From the NCBI RefSeq assembly GCF_001640805.2, contig NC_066838.1, positions 9,846,066-9,910,065 on the forward strand: DNA of 64,000 bases, read 5' to 3'. Positions 46,560 through 59,059 of this stretch are shown here, one piece after another. The stretch comes from Lates calcarifer (lineage: Eukaryota; Chordata; Actinopteri; Centropomidae). The notes under the pieces were generated by a model, which saw only the letters and a program-made list of their open reading frames with translations, did no database searches and was not told the origin of the DNA. The translations under genes and the position numbers were made by a program. The number at the start of each line of letters is the position of its first letter. Position 1 is the first letter of the stretch.

Positions 46560-49260
46560 GAGATAATTGAATCAAGGCTGTGGGGGAAGAAGATAAATCT
46601 TATTATTGATACTTCAGTTGAGCAGAGAGAGAGAGATCAGCCTCACTTCATTCAGACAGCTAATATATCTGGATCATTTAGCTGCCTGCTGAAGTTTAGA
46701 AAGTGCACACATGGAGGGGAGCATGAGTGTGCATGTACGTGTATATATGCACATGTGTGTTTCTCTGTTTTTATACTTGCATATACACAATCTTGTGTTC
46801 TTACTTTAGTCAAGCTCCTATTTTTCGCAGTGTCCAAATTAACACAGTCTTTGGTCCATACAGCTATTAGGTCTACTCACAAAACTCTATGTTGTAAAAT
46901 ACAACACAATTTACTTCTCACGTCTCCCATGATGCATCTAAAAATTTCCAATCGCAAAAAGATGGAAAACAAAGGTGGAAAGCAAACTCTGATTTGTCTT
47001 TTCCTGAAACGAGGTATTCTCTCCAGAACAAATACAGAACAAATGTGTCATTTTTCCAGCTTTCCAACTGGCTAATTTGTCGAAGCCTCATGTTGTTATT
47101 TTAATGTTCCTCTTCACAGAAATGCCAGCTAAAACAATTGTTGTCTTGGTAACTGTGTTCATATACTGTGGGGTGCCTGAGCAGTTACTTTCCCTCACTC
47201 ATCAACTGCACTGAACTGCTGAGCTCTTTCACCCGAGCCTCAGAAAATAACCCAAGAATTTAGAGCCTATGTATTTACAGGTGTGTGTATATGAACAATG
47301 TAAGTCTGAATGTAATGTTCAACTTCACAGCAGTGCTAAGGAAACAACTTACAAATCTGTAAATTATCCCGATGACAGTTTATACTCTGCAGTGGTCACC
47401 TTTGCCACAGAGATGAGCTCATACTCGTGAGCAAACACACGCACGCACACACACGCAGTCTGATTACTCAAAGTCACTCCTTGGAGAGAAGTTGGGAAAA
47501 TAAATGTGCTCTTCTCCTTAGAAAACCACACATGAAGTGTCAGAGGTAGGGCTAAAGTAATATTGGACTTGATCATTAGAAAGACTAACTGAGCCCATGC
47601 TGTCATTGGCTAGTGCAGCTTCTTTTTCCCAAACTATCCTGCTGCTTGATTTAATATGTAAGATACTTTTGCCTGTGCACAAAGAAAAAGAAAATGAAAT
47701 GTTCCCAGATAAGTATCAGTATAAGTAAGAGGTATTTATCAAAATCTGAATTAATTTGATATTCTTTTACAGTGAAATTAGTCTGAGTTTTGAGTGCACA
47801 GTAAGACAGGAAGCCATTTTCAGCGGTACATGACCCTGTGACTGTGTCTGACGGCGTTGTAATGAGTTCTAGATGCTGGTGTGAATGAATGTGGTCAATA
47901 ATGGATGAAGAGGACAGCAAGGATAACTAGCTACATGGAAACTCAAGAGGCTGGTGAGCCAGGGAAACTGTCTAGCTCACCTTCTCTTCTCTTCTGTCTC
48001 TCTCTCTCTCCCCTGGTCTTTATCTTGCACATGCAAACATGCACTATACAGCTGGCATGTACATAAGTGAGTAAACACAGCATGTATGTATCCAGACATG
48101 CACACACAGAACACACAAACATACATACAGAAAGAGAGGGAGGGAGCCAGCTGCCATTTGAAACAGTCTGATGTGTAAATAAACACCTAAGAGCTTTCCA
48201 GCTGAACAAAACCAATTTTCAAAGCTCTACAAACACTGTTGGACCAGTCGTGACACTGGCCTTTCTTTTTTCTTTTTTCCTTTCTTTTTTTTTAGAGGAA
48301 CTGCTCAATTAATATGTCACCACAAGTCTTGACCACGAGACCCTGCTAAAATAAGCAAGCCACTTCAGCCCCCGCCTCTAGAGAGAGACGAGAGAGGGAC
48401 ATAAATTGCCCTCTTTAGGCTAAAAGAGTCACCCAAAAAACCAATAAGCTGTGAGCAGGCACCTGCAGCACTGAAAATAAATAGGTTGTCTTTGGTGCTA
48501 CCCTGCTCACACCCTCATCACCTCATGAGAAACCTGTGAAAACAATTCTGTTTATCCTCTTTCATCAGGTTTTGCCTCCGTCTCTGCAGCCACATAAAAC
48601 ACTTAGAGACATTTCTGACCTCCATCATACATATGGACTACAGCACCCAAACCATTGAACTCCATTCAAAATATATTCCCAATTTGTGGCTGCTGTCTAC
48701 AGTCTAATTTAGCTGTTTCTTTATCTCAGTTTCTTTGAATGTTTGAGCCTTAGAGAGCAAAAAATGTTCTTTTGCATTTTCCTTTTATTAGGCTTGAACA
48801 AGTACTGAATTTAAAAAGAAATACTTTATCGATCTAGATTTTTCATGTTTGTAGTGAAATTCTATCCAACCACATCAACCTCGCGCAATAAAAAGCTTCA
48901 CCTTTGAATCCCTGCATGGCAACATGTGCTCAGGCTAATAATTGATTCTTCTAAAAGATTCTTTCATACATATGGTCAATTTATTAGGTATTACCTGCAT
49001 GGAAACAACAAACTGACTCGCAAATGTATTAAATAATTTATCTCAAGTTAATTACATCACCAGTGTCGAGACTACCACCATTTTTCAGGCATAAATACAT
49101 TTTATTGGCCAGCAACGTCCCTCACACACTCTGTGACTGTAGCTGAAGAAAGAGGAGAGAAGCAGCTTTGAGGAGCGCGCTGCCACTGTCACTGTCACAG
49201 ACACCATGTTGGCTCGCTGCTACGCATCGCTGCATTATCCCCCGCTACACCTGACACTGC
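46560..49260. other. Intronic stretch, mostly nothing specific
   Basis: Contains the longest non-prdm16 frame (46557-47075, plus). That frame begins in a purine tract, crosses GA and TG runs and has no domain. A T/CT-rich patch occurs at 48260-48293. The 48395-48500 segment is repeat-free with CCAATAAGCTG and AGGCACCTGCAGC (E-box) and could be weakly regulatory. Confidence 0.4.
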
Positions 49261-49273
49261 CCCTTCCACCTGT

Positions 49274-49274
<1 letters not shown>

Positions 49275-49309
<35 letters not shown>
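49275..49309. repeat. (GT)n microsatellite
   Basis: Perfect GT run of 17 units, about 85 bp from a CTCF-like site. Confidence 0.92.
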
Positions 49310-49310
<1 letters not shown>

Positions 49311-49393
49311 TCTGATCTTGAACACAATGAAGGTATGAAGAGCGGAGGAAGTGATCAAAGTGTCAACTAGAACCCCTGATACTGAGAACCTGC

Positions 49394-49408
49394 GGTGCCC
49401 CCTGCTCG
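49394..49408 (-). promoter_or_regulatory. CTCF-like site (minus)
   Basis: GGTGCCCCCTGCTCG is, on the minus strand, CGAGCAGGGGGCACC. It matches the core CCA(C/G)(C/T)AGGGGGC at 11 of 12 positions and has a fitting CACC continuation. It is convergent with the plus-strand site at 38952. Confidence 0.42.
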
Positions 49409-50160
49409 GAAACGCTATCTACACAGGTACGTAATTTAGATACCCACCTAGAGTACGACGAGGCTTTGATGTTAGTTTAATGGAGGTTTAAAGTTATAGT
49501 TGGACTATATTAACTACTATTCTAGCGCTACCACTTCTTTTATAACTACTATTAATGAACACATGAGCAATTTCTAACAGTGAATACTGCTGCTACTACT
49601 GAAAACTGTTTTACAGATATGTATTTTAAGAGGACATTTCACTGACTCTGCAGCCTTAACATTGTACAGAAAGGCCCAGTCCAAGACCCAGTTTCCTTGG
49701 ATCTCTGGACTTTACAAAAGGATGTCAGGCTGATCTCAGGCTCCTGAGGAATCTAACAGATGCAGTTTGGATGTTGATCCCCATGACTCTCAATATTACT
49801 GCCATGGAAGTAAGCTTATTGCTTATGTCCTTATTTGCCATGGAAATTATACAGGGTACTTAGAAGTTTTTAAATCTGTTCAAACATTTGGAAATCACCA
49901 ATACAAGAGTGTGATGTAAAATGTTCAACACTGTGCTAGGCTTTGAATAAACATATAATTGTTGGAAAGAGAGCTTTGAGGGGAAAAAGTAGGTTTTGAT
50001 TCCCTGTGTGTCAGAATAAAAGAACAGAGAGAGAAAAGTTGAGAACATAGATGGAGTCCATTTATCACTTCTCCTCTGTGTGATATTGGTTTCAAAGGTG
50101 TAGTTGTAAGTGAAAGACACAGGTTAGAGCATGAGGACCCCTGTCCTAACTACACTGGAT

Positions 50161-50162
<2 letters not shown>

Positions 50163-50195
<33 letters not shown>
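50163..50195. repeat. (GT)n microsatellite
   Basis: Perfect GT run of about 16 units. Confidence 0.92.
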
Positions 50196-50198
<3 letters not shown>

Positions 50199-50889
50199 AT
50201 CTTGGCAGACCCAGATGGCAGGCGGGCAAGGGGGAAGGTGGGCCAAACGGACAGGAAGCAGTAAAGGATAGTTCTGGTTACGAGGTTCAGACGGCGGGAC
50301 GAACAGCGCTCAAAGCTACCGCCGCTACCGTACTCAAGGTGTGGGTTACACTCCTGGACACAAGGGATACACACACATTCTGGTACATATGCTCCCCAAA
50401 GGATACTGTGGTGGTGTGTTTGTGTGTGTGAGTGCGTGTGCATGTGTGTGTCTTACTAGAATCCTAATTAACATGCAAAGGCAAATGTGCACACACATGC
50501 GCGTGTTCAGTCACACACCCCACCCCCTCTTCAACCAAACAGATCCACTTAAAAGGGCTCGTATCAATTGTCAACGGCCATGTTTAGTTGTTTAGGCCCC
50601 TTCTCCCTACTGATGAGGACCAGACCATGGAAAATGCAGTCACCCATTAGCCACATGTTGCTTCTAATACTGACCCAATAAAATGCCACCACCCCCCCAC
50701 ACCCTCACAGAGAGTTCATCTGGCCTACCACACAGAGAGAAGACGGATGGTGAGAGAAAGACAGAAAACAAAACTATAAGAAGCAACAGAGGGATACAGT
50801 GATGGACAGAGACGGAGAGCATGGGAGAGAGAGGGAGGCGCTCGCAAATAAAGATGTAGCCGTGTCAAAGAAAGAGGGAAGCGTGTGGG

Positions 50890-51255
50890 CCTGCTGCTAA
50901 TTTCCCGCCCTGAGTGCCGTAATCTGAGGGGAAGATTAAGGTGAAGGAGTTATTCTTGACTATTTTATTAAGAGGTGCTTTAGGCGCTGGAAGAAAGGGC
51001 TTTAGCGCTCCTCCAGCAGCGTGCCATACAATACAAGACAAACATTTGCTGTTATTTCACCAAAGTACTCTCAGATGTGCTGGGTCGGGGCCTTGCCTTT
51101 TGCCGCGGAGGAACTTGGCATCAAAGCTCCCTGCAGTCCTCCGAAAACAAAAAATCTGCCCTTCTTTTCCGCAGGTCCTGCCCTGAGCCTGCGTCCGGCA
51201 GATAAATAGCGAGGTGTCAAAACAGAGGATGGCAAACCTCACACCTAGTTTTAAT
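50890..51255. promoter_or_regulatory. Candidate cis-regulatory island, about 360 bp
   Basis: One of the two longest repeat-free complex blocks. TTTCCCGCC (50901-50909) fits the E2F consensus. TAATCT (50920-50925) and AGATTA (50933-50938) form an inverted pair 7 bp apart. ATCAAAG (51120-51126) is an exact TCF/LEF core, and TTTTAATTAAAAC closes the block. The overlapping frames (50941-51209) have no domain. Confidence 0.45.
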
Positions 51256-51259
51256 TAAA

Positions 51260-53740
51260 ACGGGAGAGAGCAGTGCAGATGAATGCAGAGCGACGCATAA
51301 ATCTGTTCCCTATGTTAAAGACATTGCTGTGAGAGGCAGAAGTGTAAAGTTAGGGGTGTGAATACCACCATTCATTTTTTTCATGTAACTTTATCATCAT
51401 AATCTACACAGTATGTTCAACAAAAAAAATTCTCTCCTGATCTCACAAAGATTAAGTCTTATTCTGTATACATATTTACAATATTATATCAAGAAATTAT
51501 CAAAACAATGATCAAAAAACTGTAGGAAAATGTAGGTTTTAATTCATAATCCAGTCTTATAAAAGCCCAGTGTGTGTCATACTTAATAAAAAGGACATTA
51601 GAGTATTTTAAAAAACATATAAAATGGAGCCAAGGCCAGAGAGAAGCCAGCAGCAGCTTCACCCACCTGCCTCTTTTGTTTGCTTTGTCACTGCCTCACG
51701 GTGCCATTCTTAAACACTTACTACTCCTCAGAGCGGTTGAAAAACAAGATGCCTCTGTCAGTGTCAGTGTGTGTGTGTGTGTGTGTGTGCACATGCGGTC
51801 ATCCAAGTGAGCTTTTTACTGCACTCAAGAAAATGAAGAGAAACAGATTCGCAAAGACAACGTGGCGCTAAAACAAAGAAGTAACAGTAACACTGAGCTG
51901 TATGCCCTCAACCCCCCTCCCCAATCTGACCAACATGTAGGTCCTGGAGCACAGACTCACATCTTCCCAATTAAAACAGCTTAATTGACATGTCTTGAAA
52001 ACCTCAGGAACTTTGAGTTGAACGGTCAGCACGGACAGACAAAAACCACAGAAGTGGCCGTTTCAACCTCTCATAAAACACAATTCAGAAACCGGATCTT
52101 CCTCTTTCCTTTTCTGTACTCGAAAGAGAGGATGTGGCTAGACTTGATGAGGAGAGAGGTGGAGAGTGAGGGAGACATGAGACTTGGGAAGCCTCTCCTT
52201 AAACCAAACTATATGCTATATATACACTATATACTAACATCTCAGGCTATAAACACAGTGAAGTCCAAGTGGTTAAACTTTTAAAAACACTTGTATGTCT
52301 TGTTTAGGTGTGAGCACACCTCTGTGAAGTCACCAGTTTGTCAATCAACACAGAGAGAAAACTATCATAATGTGGAGGAAGATATCAGTTTTCCCCACTG
52401 ACAGTACCTCCAAAACCATAGCGCAGATCAGGCACAAGACAAGTTTAATGTCTAAAGACTAATGCTCTTCTACAACAGTTAGGACTCATATCAGCAGAGC
52501 AAATTCATGCAAATGCTTCCTGAGAAAGAATTAACTCCTGGAATGCAGCAAATATCACAAATTGGTATCTAACAGTGTAAAAGTATCCACATGTGGAATT
52601 TCACTTTAATGCCTGGATGATCCAACGTAGACGTAACATCCAAATGACGGTCGTTATGGTTGAGGCCGACAAGGAAGAAGCAGCCCAGTTCATGACATCA
52701 TCTGAGTCCTATAGGTGATGATGTGTGAAATGTACAGAGAAGGGCAGCTGTGGCTGGGAAATGACAGCAGCAGAGAGATACTTAGGATGTCCAGACTGGA
52801 TGGCAGGCGATGTTGAAGACGAGATGTAATTCCCATTGAAAGAAAGGAGGATTAAGTCATTTATGCTTTATAAAACTAACAATAATAGCTATAATAGTCA
52901 TGGGTTTGACACAGAGATCACCACAGATTCCTACATTCAATGTCATTTAGTTTTCATGGGAGCCACATGACTGTTCCAGCAATGTTTGTCACATCCAGAC
53001 TCCAATTAAAACATTAAAAGTCAGTTGAAACACTTCTTAAGCTCACTGGGACGTCGTCTTTCTAATTCAAAGTCTGTATACTCACTGAGCTAATCCCAGT
53101 CTTAAAAACCAAAGCCAAACTCTGCTACACTAGTGTAACTGGTCTGGGTGTGTGCAGCGACCAGTGCCACCCATTGCTTATGCCTGTGTTGAGTTGGAAG
53201 TCGATACAGGACATGCAGCCACTGCTTTGCTAAACAGGGATTTGTGAGTGTGTGTGAACAGTATGTGTGTGTTTTACTGGAAAGACTAACTATAAAACCA
53301 GTGCTGCAAATGACTTCTTCTTTCCACCATGCTCAGTTTTTTAAACTAAAGGGAAGGTTGTTACTACACGCAGCAGATCGACAATAAAATGTCATCTCTG
53401 AAATATGTGAAACATTTCATATCTTATTGTACAGATGAAGTTTATTCAGTTCTAAACATCTGAACCTGATGATCAAACTATACCATGTGGAGCAAAAATG
53501 AAATATATAAAACCTCATGAAATATACTTTGTGGTCCAATGTCAGTTCAGTAAGCTTCATCTAAGCAAACTAACATAAGTCCTGAAAGCATACACTACAC
53601 AGCATAACACAACTGAAATACTGGAGGTTTTGCACACTAAAAACACAGGTTTTTAACAAGTAACCCACAGAACAATCCACCTCTACTGAAAACAAAACTC
53701 AAAATAATATGTTATTTTCATTATTCTCACCACTGCTTTT
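51260..53740. other. Intronic stretch, nothing specific
   Basis: AT-rich unique DNA with a GT run at 51769-51789. No mobile element, exon or motif cluster recognised. Confidence 0.5.
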
Positions 53741-53744
53741 CACA

Positions 53745-54045
53745 AAAATTCCCAATATTCCAATATTTGCACAACAGTCCTCTTTCTGGACTCTGCCAGG
53801 TGAAGCCATTTCATGCTGAAAACCCATCCTTTCCCTGTGTGGAGAATTTACAATTAATACAGGTCGAGCACTTTGCCTTTGGGACACTGAGCATCACAGA
53901 GACGCAAGCTTGTAATAGAGCTATTTGTTTTCCTCAGAAAGCTGTCCAAATGTCCTCGCTGGGATCGCTAGACTGCACAAAGGCCAGCTATGAATTGGTC
54001 AAATCCACTGGGGCAGGTTATTGATTAGGCCTACGGCTAGTAGAA
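53745..54045. promoter_or_regulatory. Candidate cis-regulatory island, about 300 bp
   Basis: Repeat-free. CCAATATTCCAATATTTGC (tandem CCAATATT), CCAGGTGAAGCC with a CAGGTG E-box (53797-53802, ZEB/SNAI type), TTTACAATTAATACAGG, CACAAAGGCC and GGTTATTGATTAGGCC. The plus frame 53767-54024 stays open but has no domain. It ends just before a compound microsatellite. Confidence 0.43.
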
Positions 54046-54084
54046 CGCAAATATGCAACTAAATTAGGAATGTGTGTGTGAGCT

Positions 54085-54085
<1 letters not shown>

Positions 54086-54143
<58 letters not shown>

Positions 54144-54147
54144 TATG

Positions 54148-54178
<31 letters not shown>
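54086..54178. repeat. Compound (TG)n(AG)n(TG)n microsatellite
   Basis: TG run to 54118, AG run 54119-54143, ATATGATG bridge, TG run 54150-54177. A GA tract is sandwiched between two TG tracts of similar length, giving a near-symmetrical arrangement. Confidence 0.93.
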
Positions 54179-54180
<2 letters not shown>

Positions 54181-54538
54181 GCTGTAAAATCAACTTAATC
54201 TGCATCAACCACTGGTCAAGTTTTATAAACCACAGTCCTTGACATGCAGTATAATTTAAGCCTATCACAAACTAATTCTCTGCCTTGGTGAAAGAATCCA
54301 TAATAAAATGGTGTGTTTTATTTTATTTATTTCTTAATTTATTTGACAAGGAAAAGAGAAATATTACACATGAACCATAAACCAAATGAGCCACCAATGT
54401 GTATCCGTGCCCCTCTCGTAAAATGTACCAACCATATGATATTTTAAGATAAGAGAAAACTTCCTTTGAGATTTTGTTTTAAGAACATTAGTCAGTAGTC
54501 AAATATGGGTGAGAACTAAACTTGTACACTCACTGTAC

Positions 54539-54555
54539 TTTTTTTTTTTTTTTTT
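54539..54555. repeat. T17 homopolymer
   Basis: Mononucleotide T run in AT-rich DNA. Confidence 0.8.
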
Positions 54556-54804
54556 AAATACCATGTCCCTTCTCTCTTCTGGGGGGAGTTGGGGTATGGG
54601 ACAGCTTGGTTGCTCCTTAGGCAGACTTGCACAATCTGACAAACTATATAAAGGACCATAGATACATAATACATAACACCTTTCCACTGGCCCCCTCATC
54701 ACGTCCATTTCTTGCTCACATCCGCTGCCCTCCCTCTTCGACATCTCCCTTTTCAACAAGAGCAGTTTGTCAGGGTCAGAAAGCAATTTAAAACCTCTAT
54801 TAAT

Positions 54805-54930
54805 GAGAGTCAGTGAGAGAGAGAGAAGTGAGCGAGGGAGAAGTTAAAGCAAGGGAGAGAAAGAGAGATGAGGTAGTGGGGCGGAGAGAAGAAGAGGATG
54901 AGGAAGGAGGGAGGGGTAGGCTGGGGTGTC
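54805..54930. repeat. Purine-rich (GA/GGA) low complexity
   Basis: About 125 bp of nearly uninterrupted purines on the plus strand, producing Glu/Arg-rich spurious frames. Confidence 0.8.
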
Positions 54931-55000
54931 AGCCATCAAAGCAGGCCAGGAGAAAAGAAGGCCAGGTGCTGGTTGTGGGAATGTGCCGTCCATGGTTCCA

Positions 55001-55032
55001 GGGACCAGGGAGCCGGTGGGGGCTGGGGGGGG
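55001..55032 (+). other. G-quadruplex-capable motif
   Basis: Runs GGG, GGG, GGGGG and GGGGGGGG separated by loops ACCA, AGCCGGT and CT satisfy the canonical G3N1-7 rule on the plus strand. Confidence 0.6.
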
Positions 55033-55084
55033 TGGTAATTAGCCAAGCCTGGAGGAGAGAGAGGGCCCTCCAGGGCCCGCGGGG

Positions 55085-55225
55085 ATAGCCCCTCCGAGAG
55101 GATACCATTTGCACTTCTACAGGAGCCGCCAGCCCCGGGCCACAAAGAAGGGGAAAAGGGGAACTATGGCATCCTTTATCAGGCCGGACAAAGACGCCGC
55201 ATCTTTTCAAAGGAGACCGGAGAGA
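55085..55225. promoter_or_regulatory. Candidate cis-regulatory island
   Basis: GATACCATTTGCAC, GCCGCCAGCCCCGGGCC, CATCCTTTATCAGGCC (GATA-type TTATC) and CGCCGCATCTTTTCAAAGG. CpG-containing and bounded by purine tracts on both sides. Confidence 0.33.
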
Positions 55226-55609
55226 GAGAGAAACTTCAGTGTTCCAGAGAAGGAGGGGAAAAAGAGAAAAAGAGAGGAGAAGAAAGAATCCTAGGACTGG
55301 TCAGGAGAGAGATGGAGAGAGAGATGCCAGTGTGTGGGTTGCAAAGCGAGACAGGAGGTTACGGTCATACTGTGACCCAGTCAGTCCTTTGAGACATCAG
55401 AAATTCACTAATGTCCCACACAGACACACACACACTTAGATAACACATAGAGCTGAGTTACACAACTATATTCCCAGTGCACAGCAACAAAAAACAATAC
55501 CATGTTATTTTTAATCATTTCTATCATTTTCCATCTGGGTCCCCATTGGTTTCTGTGGCATGAAAATACGAAATGTCTCTTTAACCAAAAGAATGGATTT
55601 ACCACAAAG

Positions 55610-55930
55610 GAGGTAGTTCAGTTTGCTTTCCACTTCATCTCATGGGAGCTAAGTAGAGGCAGTGGATAAGGAGCCAAAATGGCCACCCTCTACCTTTGAC
55701 ATTATCTGGGAATCTTAAGAGTTTTGCCCTCCTGTAGAGCGAGGGAAAGTGGAGGTCATTGACATTACTTTTACCTATTACCTTTGGAGTACAGCTACAC
55801 AGGGGGGTGAATGGTGGCCTTTGAGGCTGTGAGGCTTTGTGTTCCCCGTTGGAGAGCAGCCTGACAGCCTTAGCAGAGTGGGGGCCAAAGGTCAGACAGG
55901 TCATGTGATAAGGCATTTCAGACCTGCATA
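55610..55930. other. Intronic stretch, possible weak constraint
   Basis: Repeat-free sequence with CAAAATGGCCACC (YY1-like), TACCTTTGACATTATCTGGG and ACCTATTACCTTTGG. No strong cluster; listed so the stretch is not blank. Confidence 0.22.
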
Positions 55931-56371
55931 TAGGGCCCCGGAGTGAAGAGGCCTGAAAAACCTCAAGACCCCCACTCCCCCCACTCTATGTGTATCTCCT
56001 CTTCCTTTCTTTTCTCTCTCCCCTCTCTGTCCCCTCTCTCTCTCCCTCTCTGGACACAAAATGCCATTTGTTGTCCGTCAGTCAGTAGCGCAGGGCCCGG
56101 GTCGGGCCCAGCGCTGAAAGCTCCATTCACACACCCTCTCACCCAGGGATGTTTTTGCAATTCAATATTTTCACACGCAGGCAGCTTCATCGTTACTTTG
56201 GAACCGTACACTTGGCAGGATGAGGATGGGGGCCTCTGGGACAGAGGGGCTGAGAGGTGGAGGGCTGGAGGAGAGGGGGTCAGCACAGAGGAATCCTAGT
56301 GTCGGGAGGGGACGGGCCTGCGCTGGCTAATGGGCCATCTTGAAATGTTTTAGCCAAGACTCCTCTAACAC

Positions 56372-56373
<2 letters not shown>

Positions 56374-56434
<61 letters not shown>
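56374..56434. repeat. (AC)30 microsatellite
   Basis: About 61 bp of uninterrupted AC, with a shorter CA run at 56466-56482. Confidence 0.95.
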
Positions 56435-56438
<4 letters not shown>

Positions 56439-56939
56439 AGGGTGCACACACTCTCATGAATGGTTACACACACACACACACACCCACACACATTCCACCC
56501 TACTCATCACTTCACAACCAATCTGACTCCAGGTTAACGAGGAGGGCTCTTATTTCCTTCATCAAAATCTCTGGACTAATACAGTCACACTATCCTGCCA
56601 GGAAAAGACTTTCTTCCCTCTCCCTCACTCATACCAGAGAGCGTCTTTGTAGCCCACATCTCAAATACACAACCCAGTTAGTAACAACCAAATGAGAATG
56701 CTTGAACATCTATTTGTCAAAGGACACCTTTAAAAGTATGAATACAACACGCTAAAAATCCAGCAACTTCAGCACTTGCTAATTAATAAAAGAAATACCT
56801 GAGAGTATGAATTAGTTTTTCAATTAGAACGTCACAAAGATTACCAGAAACTACCAAAAACAAAAGTGTGAACATCATGGAAATGTGCCTCATTTTAACC
56901 AAACCATTTCAAGAGATTTGTTCCAATTCCACGACTGTA

Positions 56940-57195
56940 ACGCCTAAGGATTTGTTTAGCATACAGAGTGGCAGAGGTAAATGGAGGGCCTGCAATGAGA
57001 GGGAGCTCTTAATATAGTTATCCCGTGCACCACACTCTACTTAATGAAATTAAACCACACCGATAGTGGCTCTTTGTCTGTGGGGAGTTCAGTAATCAAC
57101 ATGCCACCAGTTTTCATTTTGTATGAAAATAAATGGCAGCCGGTGATATGGGCCTAATTGTGTTGCACCAGGGAGGAGCTGGGTGAGAAAAGAAA
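56940..57195. promoter_or_regulatory. Candidate cis-regulatory island
   Basis: GGATTTGTTTAGCATAC (forkhead-like TTGTTTA), CTTAATATAGTTATCC, CTTAATGAAATTAAACC, CAGTAATCAACATGCC, AAATAAATGGCAGCC and GGCCTAATTGTG. Repeat-free for about 250 bp. Confidence 0.4.
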
Positions 57196-57529
57196 CTTAC
57201 AGCGGGGATGTAGTGGAGCCAATTTTCATGGACAGCAGCACTCAAGAGAGGTGGTCAAATAAGCAGAGGCATTCATCTGGGGACCGGTAACCCACTTCCC
57301 CACCCCCCCTCTACCTCCTTCTCTTTCTATCCATCATACTCACAAAGAAAGTTAGCCAAGTATTAAACAAATAGAGAACTGGTGAGCCCTACGCACTAGC
57401 GCCTGGCAGGGTCACTGGATAATGACAGCTCAATTACTGTGAATCTCCTTGTACTCCCTCCCCTACCCCCAACCCCCCAGTACAATCCCCATACCCGCCC
57501 CACCCAGCACGGCAAATTTGTCAAACTCA

Positions 57530-57625
57530 CCAAAACGATGGGTCTGACAGTGTAATCGCTAACCGTCCCCACCAACATGAAAGGGGCCTTTATCTGGCCA
57601 AATCAAAGAACCTGATCTCTGAGAG
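57530..57625. promoter_or_regulatory. Candidate cis-regulatory island (GATA next to TCF/LEF)
   Basis: GTGTAATCGCTAACC, then TTATCT (57590-57595, GATA core on minus) and ATCAAAG (57602-57608, TCF/LEF core), seven bases apart. Purine-rich low complexity follows. Confidence 0.36.
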
Positions 57626-58011
57626 AAAAGGGTGGGGAGGAGGGTGACTAGAAAAGAGAAACGTCCCGCTTGGCCCCTGTGAGACGTGGAGATGTCTCTA
57701 ATCCGCTTTAATGAGACACTGCGTGCCCATCTTTGTGGTAATGACGAAACACAGTGAGAAAGACGGTGAGGAGGGAGGGAGGAGTGGGAGAGATAGAAGC
57801 GAAGATGGAGCCAAGGCTTTGAACTGGCGGTCTGATGAAAGGGGAAACAGGCAGAGGGGGAGTTTAGGGCCACGCTGCCTCTACACACCACTGTCTGTGT
57901 TGGAGACAGGCAGACAAACAGCCCAGGGGACAGAGCAGTTTGTCTGCTTATCATATCTGGACAGGATGAGCCATCATCAGCTCAGTGCCAGATTGGGACC
58001 CGGACTGAAGG

Positions 58012-58056
58012 GCGTGTGTGTGTGTGTGTGTGTGTATGTGTGTATGTGTGTGTGTG
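58012..58056. repeat. (GT)n microsatellite with TATG interruptions
   Basis: GT run of about 10 units followed by TATGTGTG units. Confidence 0.88.
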
Positions 58057-59059
58057 GAATGATGAACTACAATTTGTGAGACCACTACAGAAGAAGAATA
58101 ACAAAATGAAACATTTCATTCAGTGCTATTCACTGAGAAGTAATCTAATGTAACATTTCACCATGTATATTGATAACTATAAGCAATTCTCTGCTGGTAA
58201 AAAAAAAAGGGTTTCTATGGTTACTTATTGCAACTTGTATCACCTTTCCATTAAAATGCACATGTACTTAATTTTAAAAAAAGGCTTTAGCACATAAGCT
58301 GATATTAGATCACTGCATTACCTAAGTTCAAAGCTGGACCACATTATAAACAATATTATCTATACAAGTCATGATATACCAACTGTCTGTGGTGCATTAC
58401 ATGAGACAAAACTGTGGATGTGTGTAAAAAAAAAAAAATCACAACTTCCTCTGAACCATTTTTTGTACAACAGGAATTTGTAGCACTGACATGAATAGAT
58501 GATATCACCACGTTTCATCAGAAAAATATTGATAAACAAAAACAGTTATCATTGTCCAGCCCTTTTTAATTTACTGAAACTTGTCTCCACATTGAGATGC
58601 AGTCTTCCTGCACCAAGAACAGAGAACATGGCATAGATGAAAGAAAGGACAACATAAAAGACGTGGAAGTTCAGGAATGGATAAAAGGAGCAGGATAAGG
58701 ACAAATGAAGAAATTAAAGGAAAGACTGAGTGAGAGGGAGAAAGTGAACAGGCTAATACCAAACAAATCGGGATTAGACCCAGATAAGACTAGTCACAAT
58801 GCTGAGCAATCCTGGGGATATCACAATGCAAGGGGGGAATCATGAGGGCTGCTTAAACACGCTAATTAGGGACTTGACACATTTGCCCCTTGTTTTGCAA
58901 ACAACACACACTGTTTAACAGCGGGTGGTGCACAATCACACCAGACACACAGAGAGATAATCATTTAGCGTTAATCAGCATACTCAAGAAGTAAAGATAA
59001 GGCACTGTATTTCCTATGGGACAACTCTAGCAGTGGTGGTGTATTCTTAGCCCTGAGAA

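Noticed and set aside
46557..47075. 172-codon plus-strand frame, the longest outside the prdm16 exon
   Set aside because: Begins in a purine tract, passes through GA and TG runs, Cys-rich by simple sequence, no recognisable domain.
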